Shown: positions 1 to 10,303, counted from the first letter of the stretch. The stretch: 64,000 nt of DNA from Chryseobacterium bernardetii (GCF_003815975.1 NZ_CP033932.1:124001-188000); one strand, 5' to 3'. Notes: generated from the letters alone by a model not told the origin. A program made the numbers and translations.

Positions 1-988
1 ATACGAAAAGGATTGGAATATCCTGGAACTGACCGATTTTATCTTTGATTGATTTTTCGAAATCACGCATGGTATTGGTTTGCTTGTCTTCAATCAAATC
101 CCATTTATTCACAAGGATTACAATTCCTTTTCTGTTTTTCTGTGCCAATCCGAAGATGTTCATATCCTGAGATTCCCATCCCTGAGTAGCATCCACCATG
201 ATGATCACAACATCAGAATATTCAATGGAACGGATAGATCTCATTACGGAATAGAATTCCAGGTCCTCATTTACTTTAGACTTTCTTCTCATTCCGGCTG
301 TATCTACCAATACAAACTCGTGACCGAATTTATTGTATAAAGTCTGGATACTGTCTCTTGTAGTTCCTGCGATATCTGTTACAATGTTTCTTTCTACATC
401 CAATAAAGCATTGGTCATTGTAGATTTTCCTACATTCGGACGACCTGCAATAGTGATCTTAGGCAATCCTTCGAAAGGATCTTTATATTCTGTAGTAGGG
501 AAATCTTTAACAATATCATCCAACAGATCTCCGGTTCCTGAACCTGTAGCAGAAGAAAGGGTGTAATATTTCTCGATTCCTAACTGGTAGAATTCTGTTG
601 CAGCAAGTTCCTCCTTCGCTGAATCTACTTTGTTAACTACAATATAGATTGGTTTGTTGGATCTTCTAAGGAGTCTGTAAATTTCGTGATCGGTATCTGT
701 AAGCCCTTCTTCTACGTTCATCATAAAGATAATGGAAGTAGCTTCATCTACTGCTAATTGTACCTGCTTACGGATCTCTTCTTCAAAGATATCATCTGTA
801 CCTACATCATATCCTCCGGTATCAATTACGGTAAAATCTACTCCATTCCAGTCAGATTTTCCGTAATGACGGTCTCTGGTAACACCGGCTGTAGAATCTA
901 CAATAGCCTCTCTTCTTTCCAATAAACGGTTAAAAAGCGTGGATTTTCCTACGTTGGGACGCCCAACGATTGCGACAATATTTGACAT
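1..988 (-). CDS. der: GTPase Der (EngA), 3' part outside the window
   Basis: Ribosome-assembly GTPase with two tandem G domains, acting in 50S subunit maturation. The gene reads leftward from the ATG at 988 and runs off the window edge, so about 329 residues are present and the C-terminal KH-like domain is missing. The start MSNIVAIVGRPNVGKST carries the first G1 P-loop (GRPNVGKS), followed by the switch region TAGVTRD and the G3 motif DTGGYD. A second G1/G3 set is encoded around 300-470 on the minus strand. It is not a pseudogene: no stop interrupts the frame. The family usually has about 436 residues. The identification is firm. Confidence 0.95.
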   Translation of the reverse strand, partial: MSNIVAIVGRPNVGKSTLFNRLLERREAIVDSTAGVTRDRHYGKSDWNGVDFTVIDTGGYDVGTDDIFEEEIRKQVQLAVDEATSIIFMMNVEEGLTDTDHEIYRLLRRSNKPIYIVVNKVDSAKEELAATEFYQLGIEKYYTLSSATGSGTGDLLDDIVKDFPTTEYKDPFEGLPKITIAGRPNVGKSTMTNALLDVERNIVTDIAGTTRDSIQTLYNKFGHEFVLVDTAGMRRKSKVNEDLEFYSVMRSIRSIEYSDVVIIMVDATQGWESQDMNIFGLAQKNRKGIVILVNKWDLIEDKQTNTMRDFEKSIKDKIGQFQDIPILFV

Positions 989-1205
989 AAAAAATGTTTA
1001 ATAATCCTTTTGCTACGCTAAGGACAAGTTATTAATGGGTTACTCCAACTTTTGGAGCCCAATTTTTTTGCAAAGATAAGATTTTATTATTTAGGATTAA
1101 AAATCTTCTTGATTTTGATAATTTCCAGCGAAAAATAATTATTTGGCTATCAGCAAATAAGCCGATCAACACTCAATTAAGTTGATAAATTTTCAACTTT
1201 GGTTT

Positions 1206-1234
1206 TTGTAATTCAAATAATTTTTCTAATTTTG
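1206..1234 (+). promoter_or_regulatory. Promoter of tRNA-Gln
   Basis: A -33 TTG (1206-1208) lies 18 bp before the -7 box TAATTTTG (1227-1234), matching the Bacteroidota sigma-factor consensus TTG-N17-23-TAnnTTTG. The predicted start of transcription is a few bases before the tRNA 5' end at 1247. Confidence 0.7.
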
Positions 1235-1246
1235 CAACATCAAAAC

Positions 1247-1317
1247 AGACCCATGGTGTAGCGGTAACACTACTGATTTTGGTTCAGTCATCTGGGGTTC
1301 GAATCCCTGTGGGTCTA
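1247..1317 (+). tRNA. tRNA-Gln (anticodon TTG)
   Basis: Full cloverleaf. The acceptor stem pairs AGACCCA (1247-1253) with TGGGTCT (1310-1316), with discriminator A1317. The D stem is GTGT/ACAC and the anticodon stem ACTGA/TCAGT encloses the loop TTTTGGT, giving anticodon TTG. The T arm contains GGTTCGAATCC. The CCA end is not encoded. It stands alone, with its own promoter and a terminator directly downstream. Confidence 0.97.
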
Positions 1318-1327
1318 CATTGAGCAC

Positions 1328-1364
1328 AAGCAATCTTCTGATAATCAGAAGATTGCTTTTTTTA
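1328..1364 (+). terminator. Terminator of tRNA-Gln
   Basis: A perfect 15-bp inverted repeat (1328-1342 with 1344-1358) with almost no spacer is followed by a T run. The loop will open to a few bases in RNA. Confidence 0.85.
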
Positions 1365-1393
1365 TTTCAATCACTTTTTGGGGTTGGTACAAT

Positions 1394-1427
1394 TGGATCA
1401 AGCACAAAAGTGGATCAAGCGCAAAAG
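1394..1427 (+). repeat. Two tandem 17-bp units
   Basis: TGGATCAAGCACAAAAG (1394-1410) is followed at once by TGGATCAAGCGCAAAAG (1411-1427), differing at one base. It lies between the tRNA terminator and the toxin-like remnant, at the edge of the accessory patch. Function unknown. Confidence 0.7.
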
Positions 1428-1529
1428 TTGGGGACTAGGCAAAAAGTTTAGCTAATCTGAAGATAAAAAAGATTCTGTATTTTATTCCTCTGAGCTGTAT
1501 TCTGAAGTTTTTTATAAATAGGAAATGGA

Positions 1530-1664
1530 ATGAATAGATTTAGTAATGAAAACTCATCCTATACTACTAGAGATTATAGTAAACAAGGCAAGCAAACTGC
1601 AGATTATAGATCAAATCCAGATGGTAAAGGTCCAACTGAAATAAAAATACGTCTTGAACCATAA
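1530..1664 (+). pseudogene. 44-codon ORF, possible tail of a polymorphic toxin
   Basis: Reads from ATG 1530 to TAA 1662-1664; an in-frame TAA at 1515 closes it upstream. The product ends in NPDGKGPTEIKIRLEP, which is charged and glycine/proline-containing and resembles, from memory only, the extreme C-termini of secreted or Rhs-type polymorphic toxins. No signal peptide or domain of its own is visible. It sits 9 bp before a 210-residue gene of immunity-protein character, the order expected of a toxin-immunity pair that has lost the toxin body. It could instead be a genuine small gene or chance coding. Confidence 0.35.
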
Positions 1665-1673
1665 AGTATTAAA

Positions 1674-2306
1674 ATGATAGATTTTGTAATAAAAAAAGGA
1701 GATTTTAAAAAGTATAGAAAAAGATATTTAGATCTATTTCACGAAGACAGAGAATTTGAGGATAATATCTTTAAAGAACAATTTAAAAATTACTTAGCCT
1801 TTGATTTTGATTTCATTTACGAAGAAATTTTTTTTAATAGTTTCAAATCATTTTTAAAAGAAATTAAAGAACAGAATATCATATTTTATACAATAAATCC
1901 CTCTCCAGATGAATACTTTTTTAATCATTTTAACAAGTACAGTATTTTTGATATGAAAGTAGAAAGTACATATACTGAGTTGTATAATATAATGTATAAA
2001 GATCCTGGAGAAGATACAGGTAATTATTTAGGAGTTGTTTCCGATGATATAGCTTGGTTTTCAGAGTCTGCCGATTGGACTATAGCTGGCTCAAGAGAAC
2101 TTGAAATTGCAATTGTAGGCTTTTCATCTTTAGAAATGAAAGAAAAATTTATACTTTGCTTTACAGATACAGAAATACTTTGTACAATAAAAGAATATGT
2201 AGAAATATTAAATAATATGCTTAATTTTAATGAAAAACAATGGGTTTATTATGATAAAATCATCAATAACTATTATACGTTACCTCACAAATCCTTTCGT
2301 GGATGA
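1674..2306 (+). CDS. Hypothetical protein, immunity-protein-like
   Basis: 210 residues, no signal peptide or membrane segment, acidic and rich in Phe, Tyr, Asn, Ile and Lys, so cytoplasmic. I do not recognise a named family. Its base composition is clearly more AT-rich than the flanking housekeeping genes, which is typical of recently acquired immunity genes. It follows a 44-codon possible toxin-tail remnant by 9 bp and may have been cotranscribed with a lost toxin gene. There are no catalytic motifs. The role as an orphan immunity protein is inferred from composition and position only. Confidence 0.55.
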   Translation: MIDFVIKKGDFKKYRKRYLDLFHEDREFEDNIFKEQFKNYLAFDFDFIYEEIFFNSFKSFLKEIKEQNIIFYTINPSPDEYFFNHFNKYSIFDMKVESTYTELYNIMYKDPGEDTGNYLGVVSDDIAWFSESADWTIAGSRELEIAIVGFSSLEMKEKFILCFTDTEILCTIKEYVEILNNMLNFNEKQWVYYDKIINNYYTLPHKSFRG

Positions 2307-2579
2307 AATAGTAACTTCTTCTTAAATACAAATGTATTTATAGTGCTTCAGACAAATATAAAACCACTGTGCATGAAGTGGTTTTATACTTTATTAATCC
2401 ATGTATGCCATAATATACAGTCTTCTTACTAGCACCAATAACATTGAATATATTAGATACCATGATATGTCCTGTTCAAGAATTCTAGAAATAAATGTAT
2501 TTTTAAAATTGTTAGCATTAAGAGATAAGACATCTTCACAAGACTATTTAATCTAATATTTAAAAACCAACTCAATAAA

Positions 2580-2830
2580 ATGACAGAACTAGAATTAAAA
2601 GACATCATTGAAATATGTAATAAAGCTACCCCATCTCCCTGGACTTCATGTGTTGAAGGCCGAGATTTTGATTCCGGATCCAGCTTTATTATGACTGGAG
2701 AGGAAGAAAATAGAGATTATGATATAGAATTTATTTCAATAAAACCTGAGGACCAGGATTTCATCACCATGGCAAGAAATGCATTCCATTATTAGTAAAT
2801 GAAATTGCGAAATTAAAAGGACAGTTATAA
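2580..2830 (+). pseudogene. Small protein gene with a one-base frameshift near the 3' end
   Basis: The open frame from ATG 2580 gives 71 residues and stops at 2795 after ...ARNAFHY. Adding one base after GCA (2781-2783) continues as ARNAIPLLVNEIAKLKGQL and ends at TAA 2828-2830, giving 82 residues with a leucine-rich amphipathic end. The body contains PSPWTS, EGRDFDSGSSFIMTG and DQDFITMARNA, which I recall from a family of roughly 80-residue cytoplasmic proteins of unknown function (PW...EGRDHxSG...FIMTG). The missing base is either a real inactivating deletion or a sequencing error. The gene lies in the same AT-rich accessory patch as the immunity-like gene. Confidence 0.6.
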
Positions 2831-2885
2831 AAATACAGACTGCCTTTTCCAAGACAGCCTGCTTATTATATAGGATTAAAAAAGA

Positions 2886-5168
<2,283 letters not shown>

Positions 5169-5227
5169 TTATTTATTTTTTATGTTGATAATACAGTTTA
5201 AGTAATTCATCCATTGTAAAGACAGGA

Positions 5228-5258
5228 CAAACTTACAATGTTCACACAATAAATACAA
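5228..5258 (-). promoter_or_regulatory. Promoter of katG
   Basis: On the minus strand TTG (5258-5256), 20 bp, then TAAGTTTG (5235-5228). This fits the Bacteroidota consensus and lies about 65 bp before the katG ATG. Confidence 0.7.
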
Positions 5259-5280
5259 TCTATTAATATTTATTTCAATG

Positions 5281-5295
5281 ATAGTTAAAAACTAT
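5281..5295 (-). promoter_or_regulatory. OxyR-like operator upstream of katG
   Basis: ATAGTTAAAAACTAT matches the OxyR half-operator consensus ATAGnTnnnAnCTAT at every fixed position. It lies about 23 bp upstream of the katG -33 element, a position suited to activation. A further CTAT occurs at 5260-5263, 17 bp away rather than the canonical 7. OxyR control of katG is established in Bacteroides; here it is inferred. Confidence 0.5.
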
Positions 5296-5411
5296 AAATA
5301 ATGATTTCGGCAGCATCAAAACTTAAGACACAATTGTGGTATTAAGTTAATCATTTTTTAAATCCGTTCAGATGTCTCTACTCTATTTAGAATAACTCAA
5401 TGTAAGGAGAA

Positions 5412-5580
5412 GGCTGGAAAGAAGCGGGAAGTTTATATTGGGTTTAAAAAAGCTTTCAGCTATGTTATTTTTTTGAATAAAAGAAAAAAACTTCTATAAA
5501 AAGATTCTTCAGTTTTAAAATTTCAGAGAATATGTAAGCATCGTCATCCAATACCTTCCAGTTTTTCCCTTCCAGCCTCC
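5412..5580. repeat. Dispersed intergenic repeat with GGCTGGAAG-type inverted arms
   Basis: The left arm around 5412-5431 (GGCTGGAAAGAAGCGGGAAG) and the reverse complement of the right arm around 5553-5580 (GGCTGGAAGGGAAAAACTGG) match imperfectly. The same arm pair recurs at 11011-11149. Apart from this and the katG control sites, the 466-bp gap between katG and the haem-binding gene holds nothing recognisable. Confidence 0.5.
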
Positions 5581-5628
5581 ATCCAAAAAAAATAACTATC
5601 TTTATTTCACCAACATAAATATCCTGCC

Positions 5629-6096
5629 ATGAAAAAAATATTGATTATTCTTCTCGTAGCTTTTATTATCATTCAATTTTTCCATATTGATAAAACCAAT
5701 CCACGCCCTACTCCCGGCATGGACTTTCTGAAAATAAAAAACACTCCTGAAAAAGTAGCCAAGATCATCAGAACATCTTGCTATGACTGTCATTCCAATG
5801 AAACCCAATATCCCTGGTATACCAACATTTCACCTGTTTCATGGTATGTAAAAAATCACATTAATGAAGGCCGAAAGGAACTTAATTTTTCTACCTTTGC
5901 AGTATATGAACCTCAAAGACAGCTTCGTAAACTGAAAGAATGCATAGAAATGGTTGAGAAAAAAGAAATGCCTCTAGAATCTTACTATGTGGGACACCAG
6001 GATGCAAAACTGACTGATGAACAACGCACTGATCTTGTTCAGTATTTCAGACAGGCCAAAGAAGATACGGAAAGAAGGATCATGTTCAATAAGTAG
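5629..6096 (+). CDS. Haem-binding domain protein (Haem_bd family)
   Basis: 155 residues: an N-terminal hydrophobic anchor or signal (residues 3-20), then a periplasmic domain with one c-type haem motif CYDCH (about residues 57-61), followed by YPWYTNISPVSW typical of the Haem_bd family. The likely role is a membrane-anchored, single-haem electron carrier facing the periplasm; the partner is unknown. It is followed by a DCC-family gene after 5 bp, so the two are probably one operon. A near-consensus -7 box (TATCTTTA, about 5597-5604) precedes it. Confidence 0.85.
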   Translation: MKKILIILLVAFIIIQFFHIDKTNPRPTPGMDFLKIKNTPEKVAKIIRTSCYDCHSNETQYPWYTNISPVSWYVKNHINEGRKELNFSTFAVYEPQRQLRKLKECIEMVEKKEMPLESYYVGHQDAKLTDEQRTDLVQYFRQAKEDTERRIMFNK

Positions 6097-6101
6097 AAAT
6101 C

Positions 6102-6512
6102 ATGGAAAACTGGGAAAACAAACATATTGTATTTTTTGACGGAGATTGTGGTGTCTGCAATTTCTGGGTGCAGTGGATTCTTGAAAGAGATACAAAAGAC
6201 CAATTTATGTTTGCTTCACTTCAATCTGAATTCGGGCAGCAGTTTTTATCGGAGAGAGGCTTAGAAACTAAAGTTTTTAATACTTTATACCTTTGGAAAC
6301 CTAAACAATATTACTTCATAAAATCCAGAGCCGTGCTTCAAATCGCTAACATTTTGGGCGGTATTTACAAGCTTGCAGCAATTGGTAAAATTATGCCAGC
6401 TTTTTTAAGCGATAAACTTTATGATATTGTTTCCAGAAACAGGATGAAACTGGCTAACCAAAAATGTTTTCTTCCGGATCAGGATCAGAAGAAAAAATTC
6501 ATCCAGGTCTAG
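6102..6512 (+). CDS. DCC family (DUF393) thiol-disulfide oxidoreductase-like protein
   Basis: 136 residues. The signature FFDGDCGVCNFWVQW near the N-terminus defines the DCC family, named for its DxxCxxC motif and proposed to have a thioredoxin-like fold. No signal peptide. Substrate and reaction are not established for the family. It begins 5 bp after the haem-binding gene, which suggests a joint redox role, for example keeping haem-site cysteines reduced, but this is only inference. Confidence 0.85.
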   Translation: MENWENKHIVFFDGDCGVCNFWVQWILERDTKDQFMFASLQSEFGQQFLSERGLETKVFNTLYLWKPKQYYFIKSRAVLQIANILGGIYKLAAIGKIMPAFLSDKLYDIVSRNRMKLANQKCFLPDQDQKKKFIQV

Positions 6513-6532
6513 GAACTATAATTTTGAAAATA

Positions 6533-6625
6533 ATCTCTCACAGATAACGCAGGTGATTATACTATAATTTGAAAAATTCCAAACGATAATAAAAATCTGT
6601 GTGATCTGCAATATCTGCGAGAGAT
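6533..6625. repeat. Imperfect inverted repeat (CTCTCxCAGATAxxGCAG)
   Basis: ATCTCTCACAGATAACGCAG (from 6533) pairs imperfectly with the strand opposite ATCTGCAATATCTGCGAGAGAT (ending 6625). It lies between the convergent DCC and amylase genes. The core words ATCTGCGTTATCTGC/GCAGATAACGCAGAT recur at 37047-37108, so this looks like a dispersed family that may double as a terminator. Confidence 0.5.
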
Positions 6626-6683
6626 ATAATTATTTTTTAATAAATCTTGAGCGATGAACCACCCATTATTCATTATTCATCAT

Positions 6684-8123
6684 TTATAAATTCAGTGACC
6701 ATACCGAGTAACTATTCGGCGGGCATTGAATTTTCACCCATTTATCCCCTTGCGTAGTCGGATACCAGCTTGAATTTCCTGTAAAATCTTTAATCTGCTG
6801 ATTGCTCCAGTTGGTTTCAATCCATCTTTCCTGCCAGTTTGATGATGTGTTGATATAAACCACAAGTCCCGGGTTTCCGTTGTATCCGTTACGTCTTGCA
6901 ATGTATTCATCGTTATCCGTATATAAAATAGAAGTAGTTCCTGTTGCTTTATTATTGTGAATCCAGATCAGGTTATTCAGTCTTTCTTTATTCAGCCATT
7001 CTTCATAATCCCTGTAAAAAATAGTCGGATATCCCTCATGAGTCAGAATGTAAGCGTAGGCCGGCATTTTATTATAGATAATATCCGTATCATGGTTGGC
7101 TACAAAAGTTACTGCTTTAAAAGGATTTCTTTTCCACATCATGTCATCATTCAGTACATTCAGGTTTCCGTTATCAAAAGCTTCATCCATTTTATAATAA
7201 GCTGCAAAATCAAATACGGAGCTGTTTGCATTATTAGCCCACCACTCTAAAGTGTTGACATTAGAATCCCATAGTTCTCCTACAGAAAAGCCTCCTACCT
7301 TAGAATTCCAGGTATTTACCACCCAAGGGCCAAAACCTTTCACATAATCGAATCTCCAGCCATCAAACTTCATTATATTTTTATAGTATTTTGCAACTGA
7401 ATCATCTCTTCCCCAAAGCCAATCCTGTACATGTGGGTTTGCATGGCACAAATCCGGAAATCCGCCAAATGCGCCTTCATCATTATTTCCATAGGCATTC
7501 TTATAAAAATCATTATAATTTCTCTGAAATTTTCCGGAAGCCACTCCAGAAAAATCAGTCCAGGTATTGGTTCCTGTAAACGGATTCGCTTCAGATTGCC
7601 CACCACTATTATGATTAATTACAATATCAGCATATACCTGCATATTTTCTGCATGTGCTTTTGTAATCAAATCTTCCAATTCTGCTCTTGAGCCAAATCG
7701 GGTTTCTATACTTCCATTCTGATTAAAGTTTCCAAAATCATAATAATCAGTAGGGTCATACCCCATAGAATATGCACCATTTTGAGCTTTGGAAGCAGGA
7801 GGAAGCCATACGGCACCAATCCCAGCGTTAGACCATGCTGTTAACTTATCTTTAACGGTATTCCACCAGTTCCCACCGTCAGGAACATCCCAGTAAAACC
7901 CCTGCATCAGAACACTTCCGCCAGGGCCAGCCACAAATTTGCTTTGTGCAGATCCGGATCTACTTCCTGTACTGAAAGGCCTGCCGTCATGATGGGTAAC
8001 GTTTACAATTTTATCATGTACCTCCTCCTTCTTCACGGATTCTGTACTCAGTTCATCGTTGTTCTGGCATGAGCTGACAATAGCTAAGGCCAGTAGGGAA
8101 AGAATAAAATGTGTTTTTTTCAT
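6684..8123 (-). CDS. Secreted alpha-amylase (GH13), lipoprotein
   Basis: 479 residues. The N-terminus has a lipoprotein signal (ALAIVSSCQNN), so the enzyme is likely anchored at the cell surface or periplasm. GH13 conserved regions occur in order: region I ADIVINH, region II GWRFDYVKGF (nucleophile Asp, about residue 260), region III VGELWD (acid/base Glu, about 282) and region IV FVANHDT (about 340). YMGYDPTDYYDFG and the short C-terminal beta domain are typical of single-domain bacterial, archaeal and plant-like alpha-amylases (GH13_5/6/7 group). It should hydrolyse internal alpha-1,4 bonds of starch. No susCD genes are nearby. Confidence 0.9.
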   Translation of the reverse strand: MKKTHFILSLLALAIVSSCQNNDELSTESVKKEEVHDKIVNVTHHDGRPFSTGSRSGSAQSKFVAGPGGSVLMQGFYWDVPDGGNWWNTVKDKLTAWSNAGIGAVWLPPASKAQNGAYSMGYDPTDYYDFGNFNQNGSIETRFGSRAELEDLITKAHAENMQVYADIVINHNSGGQSEANPFTGTNTWTDFSGVASGKFQRNYNDFYKNAYGNNDEGAFGGFPDLCHANPHVQDWLWGRDDSVAKYYKNIMKFDGWRFDYVKGFGPWVVNTWNSKVGGFSVGELWDSNVNTLEWWANNANSSVFDFAAYYKMDEAFDNGNLNVLNDDMMWKRNPFKAVTFVANHDTDIIYNKMPAYAYILTHEGYPTIFYRDYEEWLNKERLNNLIWIHNNKATGTTSILYTDNDEYIARRNGYNGNPGLVVYINTSSNWQERWIETNWSNQQIKDFTGNSSWYPTTQGDKWVKIQCPPNSYSVWSLNL

Positions 8124-8296
8124 TGGAATATTTAATTATCAAACTATTAACTAATTTACATTTTTATTGAAAACAAATTCAAAATAAGGAGAAATATTTT
8201 AAACTTAAATAATAATTCAATCCTAATCGCATTTAAAATTTTCATTAAAAAATCATAAATTTTTAAGATTCTCGAAACAATTTTTCTTTTAATCCA

Positions 8297-8304
8297 TATA
8301 TTTG
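8297..8304 (+). promoter_or_regulatory. -7 box directly before the DUF4290 gene
   Basis: TATATTTG matches TAnnTTTG. It ends 6 bp before ATG 8311, so transcription probably starts at or next to the start codon. This also rules out the in-frame TTG at 8302, which lies inside the box. Confidence 0.6.
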
Positions 8305-8310
8305 CATACT

Positions 8311-8976
8311 ATGGAATATAACACCCAAAAAACTCAGCTTCATATGCCGGAATACGGCAGAATTATACAACAGTTGGTTGAGCGCTGTAAAGAACTTCCT
8401 ACCAAAGAGGAAAGGAACGAAATGGCTATGGCAATCATCGATTTTATGGGTCAGAGAAACCCACAACTTCGCGACGAAGAAAATTATAAACATAAACTTT
8501 GGGATCATCTTTATATTCTGGCAGATTATGATCTGGATGTAGATTCTCCTTATCCGTTCCCAACCATGGAACAGCTGGCAGAAAAACCTAAAAGAATGGA
8601 GTATCCAAAACTTCAGGGAGACTTTAAATTTTACGGAAAAAGTATTCTTCAGTTAATAGAAAAAGCAATTGAGCTGGAAACAGGTGACGAAAAAGAAGCC
8701 CTTATCGAAGTAATTGCCAATAACATGAAGAAATCCTACAATGTTTACAATAAGGAACATGTAACGGATGATGTTATCTTCAGACACCTGAAAGAATTGT
8801 CTGAAAACAGGTTGGATCTTACAGGAATTGATTCTCTTGAGAAAAGTAAGATCTATTATACCAATAATAATAACCGAAATAACAACAATAACAACAACCG
8901 AAACAGCGGAAATAACAATAATAAGAACCAACCTAACAAAAGAAGGCATAATAACAATCATAAAAACAGAAAATAA
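8311..8976 (+). CDS. DUF4290 domain protein with Asn-rich basic tail
   Basis: 221 residues from ATG 8311. An in-frame TTG at 8302 is rejected because it falls in the -7 box. Residues 1-175 are a helical, charged domain (EYNTQKTQL, RNPQLRDEENYKHKLWDHLY) matching the Bacteroidota-specific DUF4290 family of unknown function. The last 35 or so residues are almost only Asn, Arg and Lys, a disordered basic tail that may bind nucleic acid or membrane phosphates. Its stop overlaps the murA start (TAATG), so the two are translationally coupled. This coupling suggests a link to cell-wall synthesis, which is not proven. Confidence 0.85.
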   Translation: MEYNTQKTQLHMPEYGRIIQQLVERCKELPTKEERNEMAMAIIDFMGQRNPQLRDEENYKHKLWDHLYILADYDLDVDSPYPFPTMEQLAEKPKRMEYPKLQGDFKFYGKSILQLIEKAIELETGDEKEALIEVIANNMKKSYNVYNKEHVTDDVIFRHLKELSENRLDLTGIDSLEKSKIYYTNNNNRNNNNNNNRNSGNNNNKNQPNKRRHNNNHKNRK

Positions 8977-10283
8977 TGAGTGGAACATTTCAAATAAGAG
9001 GAGGAAAAAGACTGCAGGGTGAAATAACTCCACAAGGAGCCAAAAATGAGGCTCTACAAATTTTATGTGCGGTTCTGTTAACAGACGAGGAAGTAAGAAT
9101 TAAAAATATTCCGGATATCCATGATGTAAACAGACTGATCGAAATTCTTGGAGATTTCGGAGTTAATGTTACTAAGAACGGCCACGGAGATTATACTTTC
9201 AAGGCTGATAAGGTAAACTTCGATTATGTAAAATCCAATGAATTTAAAAAAGACGGGGCTAAGCTTCGTGGATCAATTATGCTGATGGGGCCTATGCTGG
9301 CCCGTTATGGAGAAGCTTATATGCCTACTCCGGGTGGTGATAAGATTGGACGAAGAAGGCTGGATACCCACTTCCAGGGATTGGTAGAACTTGGTGCCGA
9401 ATTCCATTATGATGAGGAGGAATATTTCTATTCTTTAAAAGCAAAAGAGCTTAGAGGAAAATTCATTTTGCTGGAAGAAGCTTCTGTAACCGGAACAGCC
9501 AATATTGTAATGGCTGCTGCTTTGGCAAAAGGAAAAACAAGAATTTATAACGCTGCCTGTGAGCCTTATCTTCAGCAATTATGTAAAATGCTGAACAGAA
9601 TGGGTGCTAATATTTCAGGTATCGGATCTAACCTTCTTACCATTGAAGGGGTAGAATATTTAAGAGGTACGGAGCACACCATGCTTCCGGATATGGTAGA
9701 AATCGGATCATGGATTGGTCTTGCAGCGATGACAAAATCTGAGATTACCATCAAAAATGTAAACTGGAACCAATTGGGGGTAATTCCTAATACCTTCAGA
9801 AAACTGGGAATTCAGCTTGATCAAAGCGGTGATGACATTTACATTCCAGCTCAGGAACATTATAAAATCCAGAAATTTATTGACGGTTCTATCCTTACTA
9901 TTTCTGATGCTCCATGGCCTGGATTTACGCCGGATTTGTTATCCATTATATTAGTAGTGGCTACTCAGGCCAAAGGAAGTATTCTGGTTCACCAGAAAAT
10001 GTTTGAATCAAGATTATTCTTCGTAGATAAATTAATTGATATGGGTGCGCAAATCATTTTATGTGACCCGCACAGAGCTACAGTAATCGGATTAAACCAG
10101 GAAGCTCCGTTAAGAGGAACTACAATGGTTTCTCCGGATATCAGAGCCGGAAATGCCCTTCTAATTGCAGCTCTTTCTGCAGAAGGAAAATCAATTATCC
10201 ACAACATCGAGCAGATCGACAGAGGATATGAAAACATCGATGGAAGATTAAAAGCAATTGGTGCTGACATCGAAAGAATCTAA
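8976..10283 (+). CDS. murA: UDP-N-acetylglucosamine 1-carboxyvinyltransferase
   Basis: First committed step of peptidoglycan synthesis: transfers enolpyruvate from PEP to UDP-GlcNAc in the cytoplasm. 435 residues, full length. The N-terminus has the substrate-binding GAKNEALQ (Lys/Asn). The catalytic loop reads PTPGGDKIGRRRLDTH: the residue at the usual Cys115 position is Asp122. Cys-to-Asp MurA enzymes are active, and because fosfomycin alkylates that Cys they are intrinsically resistant (established for Mycobacterium tuberculosis, Chlamydia and Borrelia). The start overlaps the DUF4290 stop; a strong terminator follows. Confidence 0.96.
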   Translation: MSGTFQIRGGKRLQGEITPQGAKNEALQILCAVLLTDEEVRIKNIPDIHDVNRLIEILGDFGVNVTKNGHGDYTFKADKVNFDYVKSNEFKKDGAKLRGSIMLMGPMLARYGEAYMPTPGGDKIGRRRLDTHFQGLVELGAEFHYDEEEYFYSLKAKELRGKFILLEEASVTGTANIVMAAALAKGKTRIYNAACEPYLQQLCKMLNRMGANISGIGSNLLTIEGVEYLRGTEHTMLPDMVEIGSWIGLAAMTKSEITIKNVNWNQLGVIPNTFRKLGIQLDQSGDDIYIPAQEHYKIQKFIDGSILTISDAPWPGFTPDLLSIILVVATQAKGSILVHQKMFESRLFFVDKLIDMGAQIILCDPHRATVIGLNQEAPLRGTTMVSPDIRAGNALLIAALSAEGKSIIHNIEQIDRGYENIDGRLKAIGADIERI

Positions 10284-10303
10284 ACTTATTTTTATTACTA
10301 TAG

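Noticed and set aside
1394..1427. Tandem 17-bp units as a CRISPR array
   Set aside because: The two units are directly adjacent with no spacer.
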